DNA from: Bacillota bacterium
Lineage (GTDB): Bacteria; Bacillota; Clostridia; Clostridiales; Clostridiaceae
DNA: 64,000 nt
NCBI GenBank assembly: GCA_021781655.1
Contig: JAJXWJ010000008.1
Span: forward strand, 1-64,000
Direction of reading: 5' to 3'
Both the position numbers and the translations under genes were made by a program. The notes beneath the pieces were generated by a model. The model was not told the DNA's origin, made no database searches, and worked only from the letters and a program-made list of their open reading frames with translations. Shown one piece after another: positions 26,441 to 33,916 of the stretch (positions are counted from its first letter, which is position 1; each line of letters opens with the position of its first letter).

Positions 26441-26484
26441 AATAAAAAAGCAGTAAATTCAAATTAATTTACTGCTTTTTTATT
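26441..26484. terminator. terminator after the element's LysR gene
   Basis: The arms at 26441-26459 and 26466-26484 pair perfectly over 19 bp with a 6-nt loop and A/T-rich ends. The stem starts right at the stop codon of the leftward LysR gene. The remaining gap to the esterase holds AT-rich promoter DNA and the palindrome at 26331. Confidence 0.75.
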
Positions 26485-27375
26485 TTAAATCTTTTCTGCA
26501 TTATCTTGTAAATTTTTAAAATAACTCATTGCAAAATTTCTAAATAATATTGATGCTTTAGATAAGTATCTTTTTTCATTCCATTCTATATAAATTGTTC
26601 TATTGCACACTGGTTCCTCAATATGTAAGAACACTATAGAAGAACCTACTGAACTTCCCCAAGATATTTGTGGTATAAATGCCACTCCTTGTCCTGCTTT
26701 TATAAGTTGTCTAACCGTTGCAGGATCATCGCTTTCAAAAATAATTTTAGGTTTAAATCCAGCTTTTTTACAGTAGTCATCTGTTATTTTGCGAAGTGGT
26801 TTCCCCTCTTTAAGACTTATAAAATTTTCGTTTTCTACTTCTTTAAGGCTAACACTTTTTCTATTGGAAAGCGGGTGATTTAACGGAACTGCAAAATATA
26901 CTTCTTCATTTAATAACACCATACTGTTTTCACTTTGCTTTTCAAAATGCGAGGCGGATATACATAGATCAAAATCTGAATTGCCAACCTCACTTGGAAA
27001 ATGCTGAAACAATTGAAATCTTATATTCGGATGTAACTTGCAAAAATCACTTAAAAGATCTGGTATTATGGTAGATGCAGCGAGAAAAATTAGTTGTATT
27101 TCTCCAAACTCTTTCCCCTGCAAATCTGTAATCTCCCTTTTACCATCTTCAAGTGCATTTAATGCAATATCAACCTTTGCAAGAAATAGTTTCCCATATT
27201 CATTTAACTTTATATACTTTCCATTCCTATCAAATAAATTAATGCCTAATTCCTTTTCAAGCTGAGAAATATTTTTGCTAAGAGCTGGTTGAGCTATGTA
27301 AAGTTCATTTGCTGCCTTTGTAACATTTTCAAGTCGTGCCACCGTTTTAAAATATTTAAGCTGCAATAAATCCAA
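26485..27375 (-). CDS. LysR-family regulator (element cargo)
   Basis: The 296-residue protein has the LysR winged helix (LLQLKYFKTVARLENVTKAANELYIAQPALSKNISQLEKEL) and an effector domain with the GQGVAFIPQ motif near residue 220. It is the gene nearest the right attachment site. A plausible promoter lies at about 27430-27460 (minus strand TTGACT, 16 bp, TATATC). It precedes the esterase and transporter on the same strand and probably regulates them. It is unlike the LysR at 3498 beyond the family level. Confidence 0.87.
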   Translation of the reverse strand: MDLLQLKYFKTVARLENVTKAANELYIAQPALSKNISQLEKELGINLFDRNGKYIKLNEYGKLFLAKVDIALNALEDGKREITDLQGKEFGEIQLIFLAASTIIPDLLSDFCKLHPNIRFQLFQHFPSEVGNSDFDLCISASHFEKQSENSMVLLNEEVYFAVPLNHPLSNRKSVSLKEVENENFISLKEGKPLRKITDDYCKKAGFKPKIIFESDDPATVRQLIKAGQGVAFIPQISWGSSVGSSIVFLHIEEPVCNRTIYIEWNEKRYLSKASILFRNFAMSYFKNLQDNAEKI

Positions 27376-27496
27376 ACATCATCATCCCCTTAAAATCTTT
27401 TGTGAATAAACAAATATGGTTTGCTTCTCTTAATGATATAATACCTGTACTACAAAAGTCAAAATAATTAATTTCACATAATAATATCAACTAATA

Positions 27497-27517
27497 TGCA
27501 CTCTCTGGTGAGTGTGC
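27497..27517. repeat. right attachment site (attR core)
   Basis: This is the second copy of the 21-bp core at 22137-22157. To its left, 27486-27506 is the other arm of the reconstructed attP. To its right the reading continues as the intact synthetase motif ECADEIFGG. The central GG is at 27507-27508. Confidence 0.9.
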
Positions 27518-28220
27518 TGATGAAATATTTGGTGGCTATCCTTGGTTTACAAGAGAGGAGGATTTAAATTCAGATACTTTTCCTTGGTCAAAATCAGTAA
27601 GTGATAGGAAAAGTATACTAAGTAATGACCTCAAAAGATTGCGCTTAGAAGAGTTGGTAAAGGAAAATTATGATGCTACTTTAAAAAATGTTCCTAATTT
27701 AGAAGTGGAATCAAAATATACAAAAAGAATTAGAGAACTTGTATACTTAAATATAAAATGGTTTATGGTTACACTTCTAACTAGGAAGGATAGGATGAGT
27801 ATGAGCAATAGCCTAGAGGTCAGAGTTCCCTTTGCCGATTACAGAGTTGTAGAATACGCCTATAATATTCCACCAGAAATGCGCTTTGCAGATGGACGAG
27901 AAAAAGGCATATTAAGACGGGCGCTTAAAGGAATACTGCCAGAAGAAATATTGCTAAGAAAAAAGAGCCCTTATCCTAAAACTCATAATCCAAAATACAC
28001 TGAAGTTGTTCAAAAATGGATGTTCAACATTTTAAGCGATAAAACTTCTCCTATTTTAGACCTTATAGATATTAATGAAGTAACTAAAATCGTTTCATCT
28101 GGCGGAAGTTATTATACTAAACCTTGGTTTGGACAACTAATGACAGGTCCGCAGCTCATGGCTTATTTAATACAAATTGATGCATGGCTTAGACTTTATA
28201 AAGTTCAAATAGAAATTTAA
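27498..28220 (+). CDS. asnB: asparagine synthetase, 3' part, cut off from its start
   Basis: The frame opens at the right attachment site as ALSGECADEIFGGYPWFTREED and runs 240 residues to the stop at 28220. It is the C-terminal part of the synthetase domain: SNSLEVRVPFADYRVVEYAYNIP is conserved in AsnB-type enzymes, as is the ILLRKKSPYPKTHNP segment. It has no ribosome site or plausible start at the junction; an in-frame TTG at 27639 is not convincing. It becomes translatable only when joined to 21019-22137. No frameshift or stop has built up, which suggests that the joined gene is still under selection. The cotJ genes follow. Confidence 0.92.
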   Translation, partial: ALSGECADEIFGGYPWFTREEDLNSDTFPWSKSVSDRKSILSNDLKRLRLEELVKENYDATLKNVPNLEVESKYTKRIRELVYLNIKWFMVTLLTRKDRMSMSNSLEVRVPFADYRVVEYAYNIPPEMRFADGREKGILRRALKGILPEEILLRKKSPYPKTHNPKYTEVVQKWMFNILSDKTSPILDLIDINEVTKIVSSGGSYYTKPWFGQLMTGPQLMAYLIQIDAWLRLYKVQIEI

Positions 28221-28283
28221 CTCACAAATATTTATATATAGAATATTCTATTATTGTAAGTTTTTTAAAAAAGAGGTTAACTA

Positions 28284-28481
28284 ATGTATCAAAACTTTAC
28301 ACCTAATACGAATCAATTCAATAACAGATGTTACTATAGTCCTTCTGAATGTCCTTCAAATTTAAAACTGACCAGAGCATATGTTTTAGACCAGCCTTAT
28401 TCAAATTTACTGCCTTTAAACGTTGCTTTGAAAAATGGCACTATTTTTTCAAATATCGATGTAAAATATTCTAAATATTAA
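28284..28481 (+). CDS. cotJA: spore coat-associated protein CotJA
   Basis: The 65-residue protein matches the CotJA pattern in its second half: LTRAYVLDQPY, then LLPLNVALKNGTIFSNIDVKY, spaced like the L.RAYV..Q.Y and ALK.GTIF signature of the family. The N-terminal third is low complexity (QNFTPNTNQFNNR). CotJA is a mother-cell spore-coat component. It is the first of the three cotJ genes, with AGAGG upstream of ATG 28284, 63 bp after the synthetase stop. I see no clear separate sporulation promoter in those 63 bp. Confidence 0.85.
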   Translation: MYQNFTPNTNQFNNRCYYSPSECPSNLKLTRAYVLDQPYSNLLPLNVALKNGTIFSNIDVKYSKY

Positions 28482-28501
28482 TATAATTTTGGAGGTAAAG
28501 C

Positions 28502-28750
28502 ATGAATAAGGATCAATTATCTGAAAAACTATATGAACTTAAATTCGCTGCTGTAGATTTAAATTTATATCTAGATAACCATCCTGATAATAAAGAAGCT
28601 ATAGACGATTATAATACTATAGTAGAAAATTTAAAGAAGTTAACAAACCTTTATGAAGCTAATTATGGTCCTCTAACAAACTTTGGATGTGCCGAAAGTA
28701 AAGAATGCTGGTCTTGGGTAGATAATCCTTGGCCATGGGAAAACATGTAA
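28502..28750 (+). CDS. cotJB: spore coat protein CotJB
   Basis: The 82-residue protein fits CotJB: an N-terminal helical region (LYELKFAAVDLNLYLDNHPDNKEAIDDYN) and a tryptophan-rich tail (WSWVDNPWPWE), a hallmark of the family. GGAGG precedes ATG 28502. It is 20 bp after cotJA and 12 bp before cotJC, so all three should be one transcript. It acts in the spore coat with CotJA and CotJC. Confidence 0.9.
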   Translation: MNKDQLSEKLYELKFAAVDLNLYLDNHPDNKEAIDDYNTIVENLKKLTNLYEANYGPLTNFGCAESKECWSWVDNPWPWENM

Positions 28751-28762
28751 GGGGGCTATTTT

Positions 28763-29341
28763 ATGTGGAATTATGAAAAAAGACTTGAACATCCTGTTAA
28801 TATAAAAAATAAAGATTTAAAAATGGCTAAATTTTTAGTCACTCAATATGGCGGACCGGACGGCGAATTAAGCGCTGCTTTAACCTATTTGAACCAGAGA
28901 TATACTATGCCTACAGGAAAAATTAAGGGCCTACTAACAGATATAGGAACGGAAGAATTAGCTCATGTTGAAATAATATGCACTATGGTAGTACAACTAC
29001 AACAAGGTGCCACTCCAGATGAATTAAAAGCTGTTGGTCTTGGAGGAAATTTTGCACAACATGATAACGCTGTATTCCCTACAGATGCCAATGGAGTTCC
29101 TTGGACTGCAACTTATATATCCACTCTTGGCAATCCAGTTACTGACTTAACTAACGATATGGCTGCTGAGCAAAAGGCAAGAGCTACTTATGCACATTTA
29201 ATTAATTTGACCGATGATCAAGCTGTAAAAGATGTTTTAAGATTTTTATATGCAAGAGAAGTAATTCATTATCAACGGTTTGGGGAAGCCTTAGTAGATG
29301 TTTACGATTTAATAGATAATAAAAAAATATCCGTTCATTAA
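28763..29341 (+). CDS. cotJC: spore coat protein CotJC (manganese-catalase family)
   Basis: The 192-residue protein is a full-length CotJC, a Mn-catalase-like four-helix bundle. Expected metal ligands are visible: E in GGPDGELSAALTYLNQR, E and H in GTEELAHVEII, E in NDMAAEQKARATY, and E/H in YAREVIHYQRFGEAL. It may remove hydrogen peroxide during coat assembly, though in B. subtilis the protein is mainly known as a coat component. It ends the asn-cotJABC array; decayed DNA follows. Confidence 0.92.
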   Translation: MWNYEKRLEHPVNIKNKDLKMAKFLVTQYGGPDGELSAALTYLNQRYTMPTGKIKGLLTDIGTEELAHVEIICTMVVQLQQGATPDELKAVGLGGNFAQHDNAVFPTDANGVPWTATYISTLGNPVTDLTNDMAAEQKARATYAHLINLTDDQAVKDVLRFLYAREVIHYQRFGEALVDVYDLIDNKKISVH

Positions 29342-29418
29342 TATAATGTGGATGTGACAAAATATAGTATAATATATATAGGAATATATTGATTTTACTA
29401 CATTTTTAGAGGCTTACA

Positions 29419-29805
29419 ATGAAAAAAATAACAAGAAAACAGAAGAGAGAAAAAGAAGAAGAAATAAATTTTTTCGTGGAGTTTATAAAAATTAAGAATC
29501 ACTTTTTTAAATCTTTAAATTCAATGCTTAAAAGTGTTAAAGATAATAGACATAAAAGTTATATTGAATATAGTCTTGATATTTTATTATTTCTTCTGAT
29601 AACGAAAAATATTTCAGGAATAAAAAGCATGGACAAAATGACTGATAATTTTAGTAGATCAGAAAAAAGTTATGATTTGATTAGAAATCTAAATTATGGC
29701 ATAACAAAAATATCTTCAACGGTACTTGATTCTTTTCGACGAGATATCATAACGATTGAAGATATTTCTAAGTTAGATAAACGCACGCAAATACGTTCTT
29801 TATAA
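29419..29805 (+). pseudogene. N-terminal fragment of a transposase-like protein
   Basis: This 128-residue frame begins with a charged leader (KKITRKQKREKEEE) and contains DNRHKSYIEYSLDILLFLLITKNISGIKSMDKMTDNF. The pattern of a short leader and then a conserved helical block before a DDE domain resembles the start of clostridial DDE transposases annotated as ISNCY or unclassified. No catalytic domain follows before the stop at 29805, and no terminal inverted repeats were found. I treat it as an insertion-sequence remnant. A genuine short host protein is the alternative. Confidence 0.35.
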
Positions 29806-30728
29806 CGTATTTATCTTATAATAGATGGTAATAATTTTAATTTCTGTGATTTCACTTTTTGATATATATTTTTTATTTTAATCTTTAAAGCTGTTACTTT
29901 TATTAGTTACTTGTAAAACTTGCATATTTACATTATAAAATTTATCTCTATAACTCACAATCCTTTAAACCGACATTCTTACTTTTGTATTATGATAAAT
30001 CTCTTTATTATTTATTGCTTATAAATTGCACAAAAAAGACATAGATTAATATATGATATCTCTTTTATATGCATGTCCATTTTAATTTCTACTATGAACT
30101 ATGTATAGACAATTTCTGATAACTGCTTCCTATATTGAATAGGTGTCTTACCAAATTTTTCTTTAGAAATTTTATAAAAACAATTAGATTTCCTATAGCC
30201 TATTTTCTCCGAAATATCTTGAATAGTCACTTGGAAATATTTCAATAAACATCCATCATATCTAAGTTTTTCATATTTGATAGTTTCATTAAAGTTATAT
30301 TTAGTTTTTTCCTCAATTAACCAACTTAAGTAATCTATCTTAAAATGAAAACTCTTAGCTAAACTCTCTAATGTAGTATTATTAAAAAATCAGCTCTATA
30401 AAATCATGCTTATGAAAATAAGTATTTATAAATTTGTTATGCTTCTTAATTATAAATTCATTAACTATTCTTTTTATGTGGTAGTTTGATTTAAAAATTC
30501 TACTTTCAAATTCATTTCAGATTCCTCAAATCATAAATTATTATAGTATATATATTCTAAAATATCTTCAGCTTATATAAACCAAATTATGTTAACGACT
30601 TAAATGTCACGTGTTTTTTCAACTAATTATTTGCCAATTCTAGCCATATAGTGTAAAATTACCTCTTTACCGCTTTCATGAAATCGTTTATATTAATGAG
30701 AAATTTAGTTATATTCTGAGGTGTATTT
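29806..30728. other. 923-bp region without an intact gene
   Basis: From 29806 to 30098 I see only AT-rich sequence. From 30099 to 30389 there is an AraC-type DNA-binding domain remnant on the minus strand, listed separately. From 30390 to about 30470 a short decayed continuation can be read in another frame (HKHDFIELIF, like the cupin part of AraC proteins). From 30470 to 30728 nothing is recognisable. Confidence 0.6.
30099..30389 (-). pseudogene. AraC-family regulator remnant (C-terminal DNA-binding domain)
   Basis: A 96-residue open stretch on the minus strand has no start codon and is bounded upstream by an in-frame TGA. It reads as two AraC helix-turn-helix units: TLESLAKSFHFKIDYLSWLI, then TIQDISEKIGYRKSNCFYKISKEKFGKTPIQYRKQ, ending at the TAG at 30099-30101. 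The effector domain is decayed; traces (HKHDFIELIF) lie in a different frame at about 30395-30440. It may once have governed the neighbouring carbohydrate cluster, which now has an intact AraC gene at its other end. Confidence 0.7.
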
Positions 30729-31574
30729 TTAAATGTTTTTATTCATGAATTCAGCACTTAACTGAAATGATTTTATAGGAGACTTATGGATCCAATTTTT
30801 ATGACTTTCTAATATAATTGCCTCCACCCCATTTTTCTTCGCTATTTCAACCATTGCTATAAGATTCATATTTCCATATCCTAACTCGATACTATCCGAT
30901 TTAACTATTGAACCTGTAGCCCCAGTTATTCTAGTCCCCCTATCATTTATGTGATAAAGCTTTAATCTTCTATCTAAAGTCTTCATAAGCTCTAAAACAT
31001 CACAGCCCGCTTCAGCAGCCCAATAGGAATCAAATTCAAAATTAACATACTTAGGATCTGTCCTTTCTATAATCAACTCATAGGCGGATTTTTTAGCTTC
31101 TACTTTTCTAAATTCACAGTTATGGTTATGGTACAAAAAAGCTATGCCACCATCTAACAACAACTTACCTGCTTTATTTAATTTATCAATCAATTCTATT
31201 ACAGCTTGTTTATTTGAATAATCAAAATGCCTCATCCCTGTAACTACAATATTTTTTGTATCAAAGGTTTTAGCTTCCTCAATGACTTTATGTGGATTAT
31301 TTATAATACCATTTAAATCCTTATGCAGGCTAACAACCTTTAATCTGGATTCTTTTACTAATTTTTCCCAGTTTAGATTCCCACTTTTACCTATAGGCAT
31401 GCCAGCAACTCTACATAGTAATCTAACTGCAAGAGACATTCTATTTATCATAAAATCATTAAGTTCAATACCATCGTATCCTACTTCTTTCATTTTTTGC
31501 AGTGTATCTCTTGCTTGACTCTCTTTTCCAATAACTGATCTAAGTTGAAATTGCTGAACAGCTTTTATTATCAT
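30729..31574 (-). CDS. sugar phosphate isomerase/epimerase-like TIM-barrel protein
   Basis: The 281-residue protein has the AP-endonuclease 2 / xylose-isomerase-like barrel seen in sugar isomerases and epimerases. Features are EVGYDGIELNDF near the start, VVSLHKDL, FLYHNHNCEFRKV (metal-ligand His), VNFEFDSYWAAEAGCD (Glu/Asp), LYHINDRG, and ILESHKNW at the C-terminus. It is the last gene of the leftward carbohydrate cluster. It could act on a keto or epimerised sugar made by the cluster's dehydrogenases. The reaction is not predictable from sequence. Confidence 0.8.
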   Translation of the reverse strand: MIIKAVQQFQLRSVIGKESQARDTLQKMKEVGYDGIELNDFMINRMSLAVRLLCRVAGMPIGKSGNLNWEKLVKESRLKVVSLHKDLNGIINNPHKVIEEAKTFDTKNIVVTGMRHFDYSNKQAVIELIDKLNKAGKLLLDGGIAFLYHNHNCEFRKVEAKKSAYELIIERTDPKYVNFEFDSYWAAEAGCDVLELMKTLDRRLKLYHINDRGTRITGATGSIVKSDSIELGYGNMNLIAMVEIAKKNGVEAIILESHKNWIHKSPIKSFQLSAEFMNKNI

Positions 31575-31628
31575 ATTCTTCTACACCTCATTTTTTATAT
31601 CATATTTTATAAATTACAAATACATAAA

Positions 31629-33071
31629 CTAGTTTCCATTAATTAGTTTTTCTAACTCTTTACTTAAATTATTGATTCCATTAACTAGCTTATATATATC
31701 TTCTATGCTTTCCTTCTGTTCTTCAGAAATTGCTAACATTTCCTCTATTCCAGCTGTATGCTCTATGGAAATCGATGCAAGGCTTTCAGTTTGCTTTCGT
31801 ATACCTTGAAAAACAGTGCTTATATTTTCTGACATACTAAATTCCTTTGAAATATATCCATCTATATTTTGAAAATTATTATTGATTTTATCAAAACCCA
31901 GGCTAACTTCACCAGTTATTATTTGGCCCTCTTCTATAGCCAGTTTCCCATTACTTACCTTCTCCAAAACTAAAGAAGTCTTGACCTTTATTTCACTTAT
32001 AATCTTATCAATTTGTTCAACTACCTTAGAACTTTGATCAGCTAATTTTTTAATTTCTCCAGCAACAACAGCAAAGCCTTTTCCTGTTTCACCCGCTCGA
32101 GCTGCCTCGATAGCTGCATTAAGGGCTAATAAGTTAGTTTGTTTCGATATAGCAATAATATTCTGTAAAAAACTATTTATATCGTCCATACTTACGTTTA
32201 ATTCTTCCACTGTTTTTACAGCTTCAGTAACTGCAATATTAATAATGTCCATATGTTTGTCCATTTTGTTTATATTGACAGCACCATCTCTAACAACCTC
32301 TATGGTATTACTAGATGTATCCGAAAGGTACTTTGAAAGCTCAGTAATATTGAGCATCTTTTCATCAGCCTTATTCATCATGTCATTAATATTGTTAATA
32401 TTTTCTGATTGATTTACCACCCCTTCTGTAATTTCTTGTGCATTACTGGCCATTATGCTGCTGTTCTTTTTTACAGCACCAATGCTTTCATAGCAATTTG
32501 TTACATCTTCATTTAGTGATATAGTATTTTTGCGTACAAGTTCAATTATTGCATCTAAGGAGTTTAAGTACTCCTTAGAGATTGCTTCACTTTTTTCAGC
32601 AGCATAAACTAAATTGTTTCCCCATTTGCACAAGAAAAATAGAATTAAAATAACAAACTGAATTGAAATAAACGTTGCTATAAAAATCCAAGTCTGAAAG
32701 CCTCGAGTTAATATCTCAGTAAGCACCAATGCAATATCATAGAAAGCACCACAAATCAATAAATAATACTTATTTAAAAACAAAGCTGCTATACAAAGGC
32801 CTATCATTATTAACATTCCTGAAATATATTGGTTTGAAAGAATAGATATATTTTGTAAAATATAGCTTAAAATTATAATTAAGCTAGTAGTCTTTTGAAA
32901 TATCTTTTTATGGATAAATATAGATGAAGTTACTATGCCTATGCCACTTCCACACAACAAAACTATTCCAATAAATGTAGCTTCTCTCACAGCTCCATAA
33001 ATTGATCCCAATAAAAATAACCAAAGTACAGTTACAATTATCTTATTAACTTTTATAGTATGACTTAACAT
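31629..33071 (-). CDS. methyl-accepting chemotaxis protein with a multi-helix membrane N-terminus
   Basis: The 480-residue protein has about six membrane helices in residues 10-165 with only short loops and no large outside sensor domain. A cytoplasmic signalling domain follows, with the conserved tip [30 protein letters not shown]. It should report to CheA, sensing either something within the membrane or a partner protein. It lies inside the carbohydrate cluster on the same strand (15 bp after the dehydrogenase gene, 54 bp before the isomerase gene), so its signal may relate to the sugars handled there. Confidence 0.87.
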   Translation of the reverse strand: MLSHTIKVNKIIVTVLWLFLLGSIYGAVREATFIGIVLLCGSGIGIVTSSIFIHKKIFQKTTSLIIILSYILQNISILSNQYISGMLIMIGLCIAALFLNKYYLLICGAFYDIALVLTEILTRGFQTWIFIATFISIQFVILILFFLCKWGNNLVYAAEKSEAISKEYLNSLDAIIELVRKNTISLNEDVTNCYESIGAVKKNSSIMASNAQEITEGVVNQSENINNINDMMNKADEKMLNITELSKYLSDTSSNTIEVVRDGAVNINKMDKHMDIINIAVTEAVKTVEELNVSMDDINSFLQNIIAISKQTNLLALNAAIEAARAGETGKGFAVVAGEIKKLADQSSKVVEQIDKIISEIKVKTSLVLEKVSNGKLAIEEGQIITGEVSLGFDKINNNFQNIDGYISKEFSMSENISTVFQGIRKQTESLASISIEHTAGIEEMLAISEEQKESIEDIYKLVNGINNLSKELEKLINGN

Positions 33072-33086
33072 AATTTTATCCTCTCA

Positions 33087-33893
33087 TTAAAGTAATTCAG
33101 TATTTTTCCATCTTATTGGAGCCTTCAATCCTGCTGCCATTCCGCCATCTACAGGAATTATAGCGCCATTTACATATCTTGCAAGTTCAGAAGCAAGGAA
33201 TAAGCTAAGATATGCTATCTCCTCAGGTTTTCCCATTCTTCCGCTAGGGCATCCTTCAATGTACCTTTCCAATAAATTAATGGGAGCATCACCAAAAATC
33301 TCAGTTCTTGTATATCCAGGACAAATAGCATTAACGGTTATATTGTGCGAAGCATAATCAAGAGCCGAGGATTTGGTAAGTCCTATAACTCCATGTTTTG
33401 TTGTTGAATAAAGATTTAATCCAGTTTGCGGCATAAGGCCTGCATTAGAAGCAATGTTTATTATAAAGCCCGCAGAAGCTTTTGACTTTAGAATTGCTTC
33501 AACTCCGTATTTAGTTCCCAAAAATACACTTTTTAGATTTATATTTGAAATCTTTTCAAAATCATCTATTGTTAACTCGTGTACAGGTGCTCCTCCCATA
33601 CCTATTCCAGCATTATTAACTATGCCATCCAAAGTACCGTAAGTTTCTATAGCAAAATTTACTAATGCCTTTACATCTGTTTCAGAGGTTACATCAGTTC
33701 TAAAAAACACAGCTTCATTTCCTGTAGCTTGTATCTCATTTACGACTTCTATGCCCAAAACTTCATTTATATCTGCAACTACAATTTTCATACCATTATC
33801 GCAATAAAGCTTACTTATGGCTCTACCAATACCGCTAGCACCTCCTGTAACAATGGCAACTTTATCCCTTACACTAGTAAAATCTATCATCAA
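33087..33893 (-). CDS. short-chain dehydrogenase/reductase
   Basis: The 268-residue protein is a classical SDR. The cofactor motif is VAIVTGGASGIGRAI (TGxxxGIG), followed by NNAGIG and the catalytic Ser-Tyr-Lys set in NIASNAGLM...YSTTKHGVIG (YxxxK). The C-terminal GAIIPVDGG is typical of glucose-dehydrogenase-like SDRs. Asp in VVADIN after strand 2 suggests NAD(H) preference. In the carbohydrate cluster it likely oxidises or reduces a sugar or sugar acid. It is one of two SDRs here, with 48039-48851. Confidence 0.87.
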   Translation of the reverse strand: MMIDFTSVRDKVAIVTGGASGIGRAISKLYCDNGMKIVVADINEVLGIEVVNEIQATGNEAVFFRTDVTSETDVKALVNFAIETYGTLDGIVNNAGIGMGGAPVHELTIDDFEKISNINLKSVFLGTKYGVEAILKSKASAGFIINIASNAGLMPQTGLNLYSTTKHGVIGLTKSSALDYASHNITVNAICPGYTRTEIFGDAPINLLERYIEGCPSGRMGKPEEIAYLSLFLASELARYVNGAIIPVDGGMAAGLKAPIRWKNTELL

Positions 33894-33916
33894 TTAATCC
33901 TCCCTTTAATACATAT

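Larger units (their letters stand above)
22148..27507. mobile_element. 5,360-bp serine-recombinase element inserted in the asparagine synthetase gene
   Basis: The element lies between two 21-bp direct repeats and splits the synthetase in a conserved catalytic motif. All five of its genes point left: a LysR regulator, an esterase, a GPH sugar transporter, a 64-residue protein and a large serine recombinase. There are no phage, conjugation or replication genes. Exact excision restores the host frame. The reconstructed circle junction is a 44-bp inverted repeat with only two arm mismatches. The layout resembles the intervening elements known in sporulation genes (sigK skin; SP-beta in spsM), but it is far smaller and carries metabolic cargo. 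Boundaries are given as if the cut falls between the two G bases. Confidence 0.9.

Noticed and set aside
27639-28220. Independent 193-residue gene starting at TTG 27639
   Set aside because: It has no ribosome site. The frame continues upstream without a stop to the right attachment site, and the sequence is the C-terminal part of the synthetase.
28221-28283. Sigma-E promoter for cotJA
   Set aside because: GAATATT at 28241-28247 matches a -35 box perfectly, but nothing like CATACA lies about 14 bp downstream.
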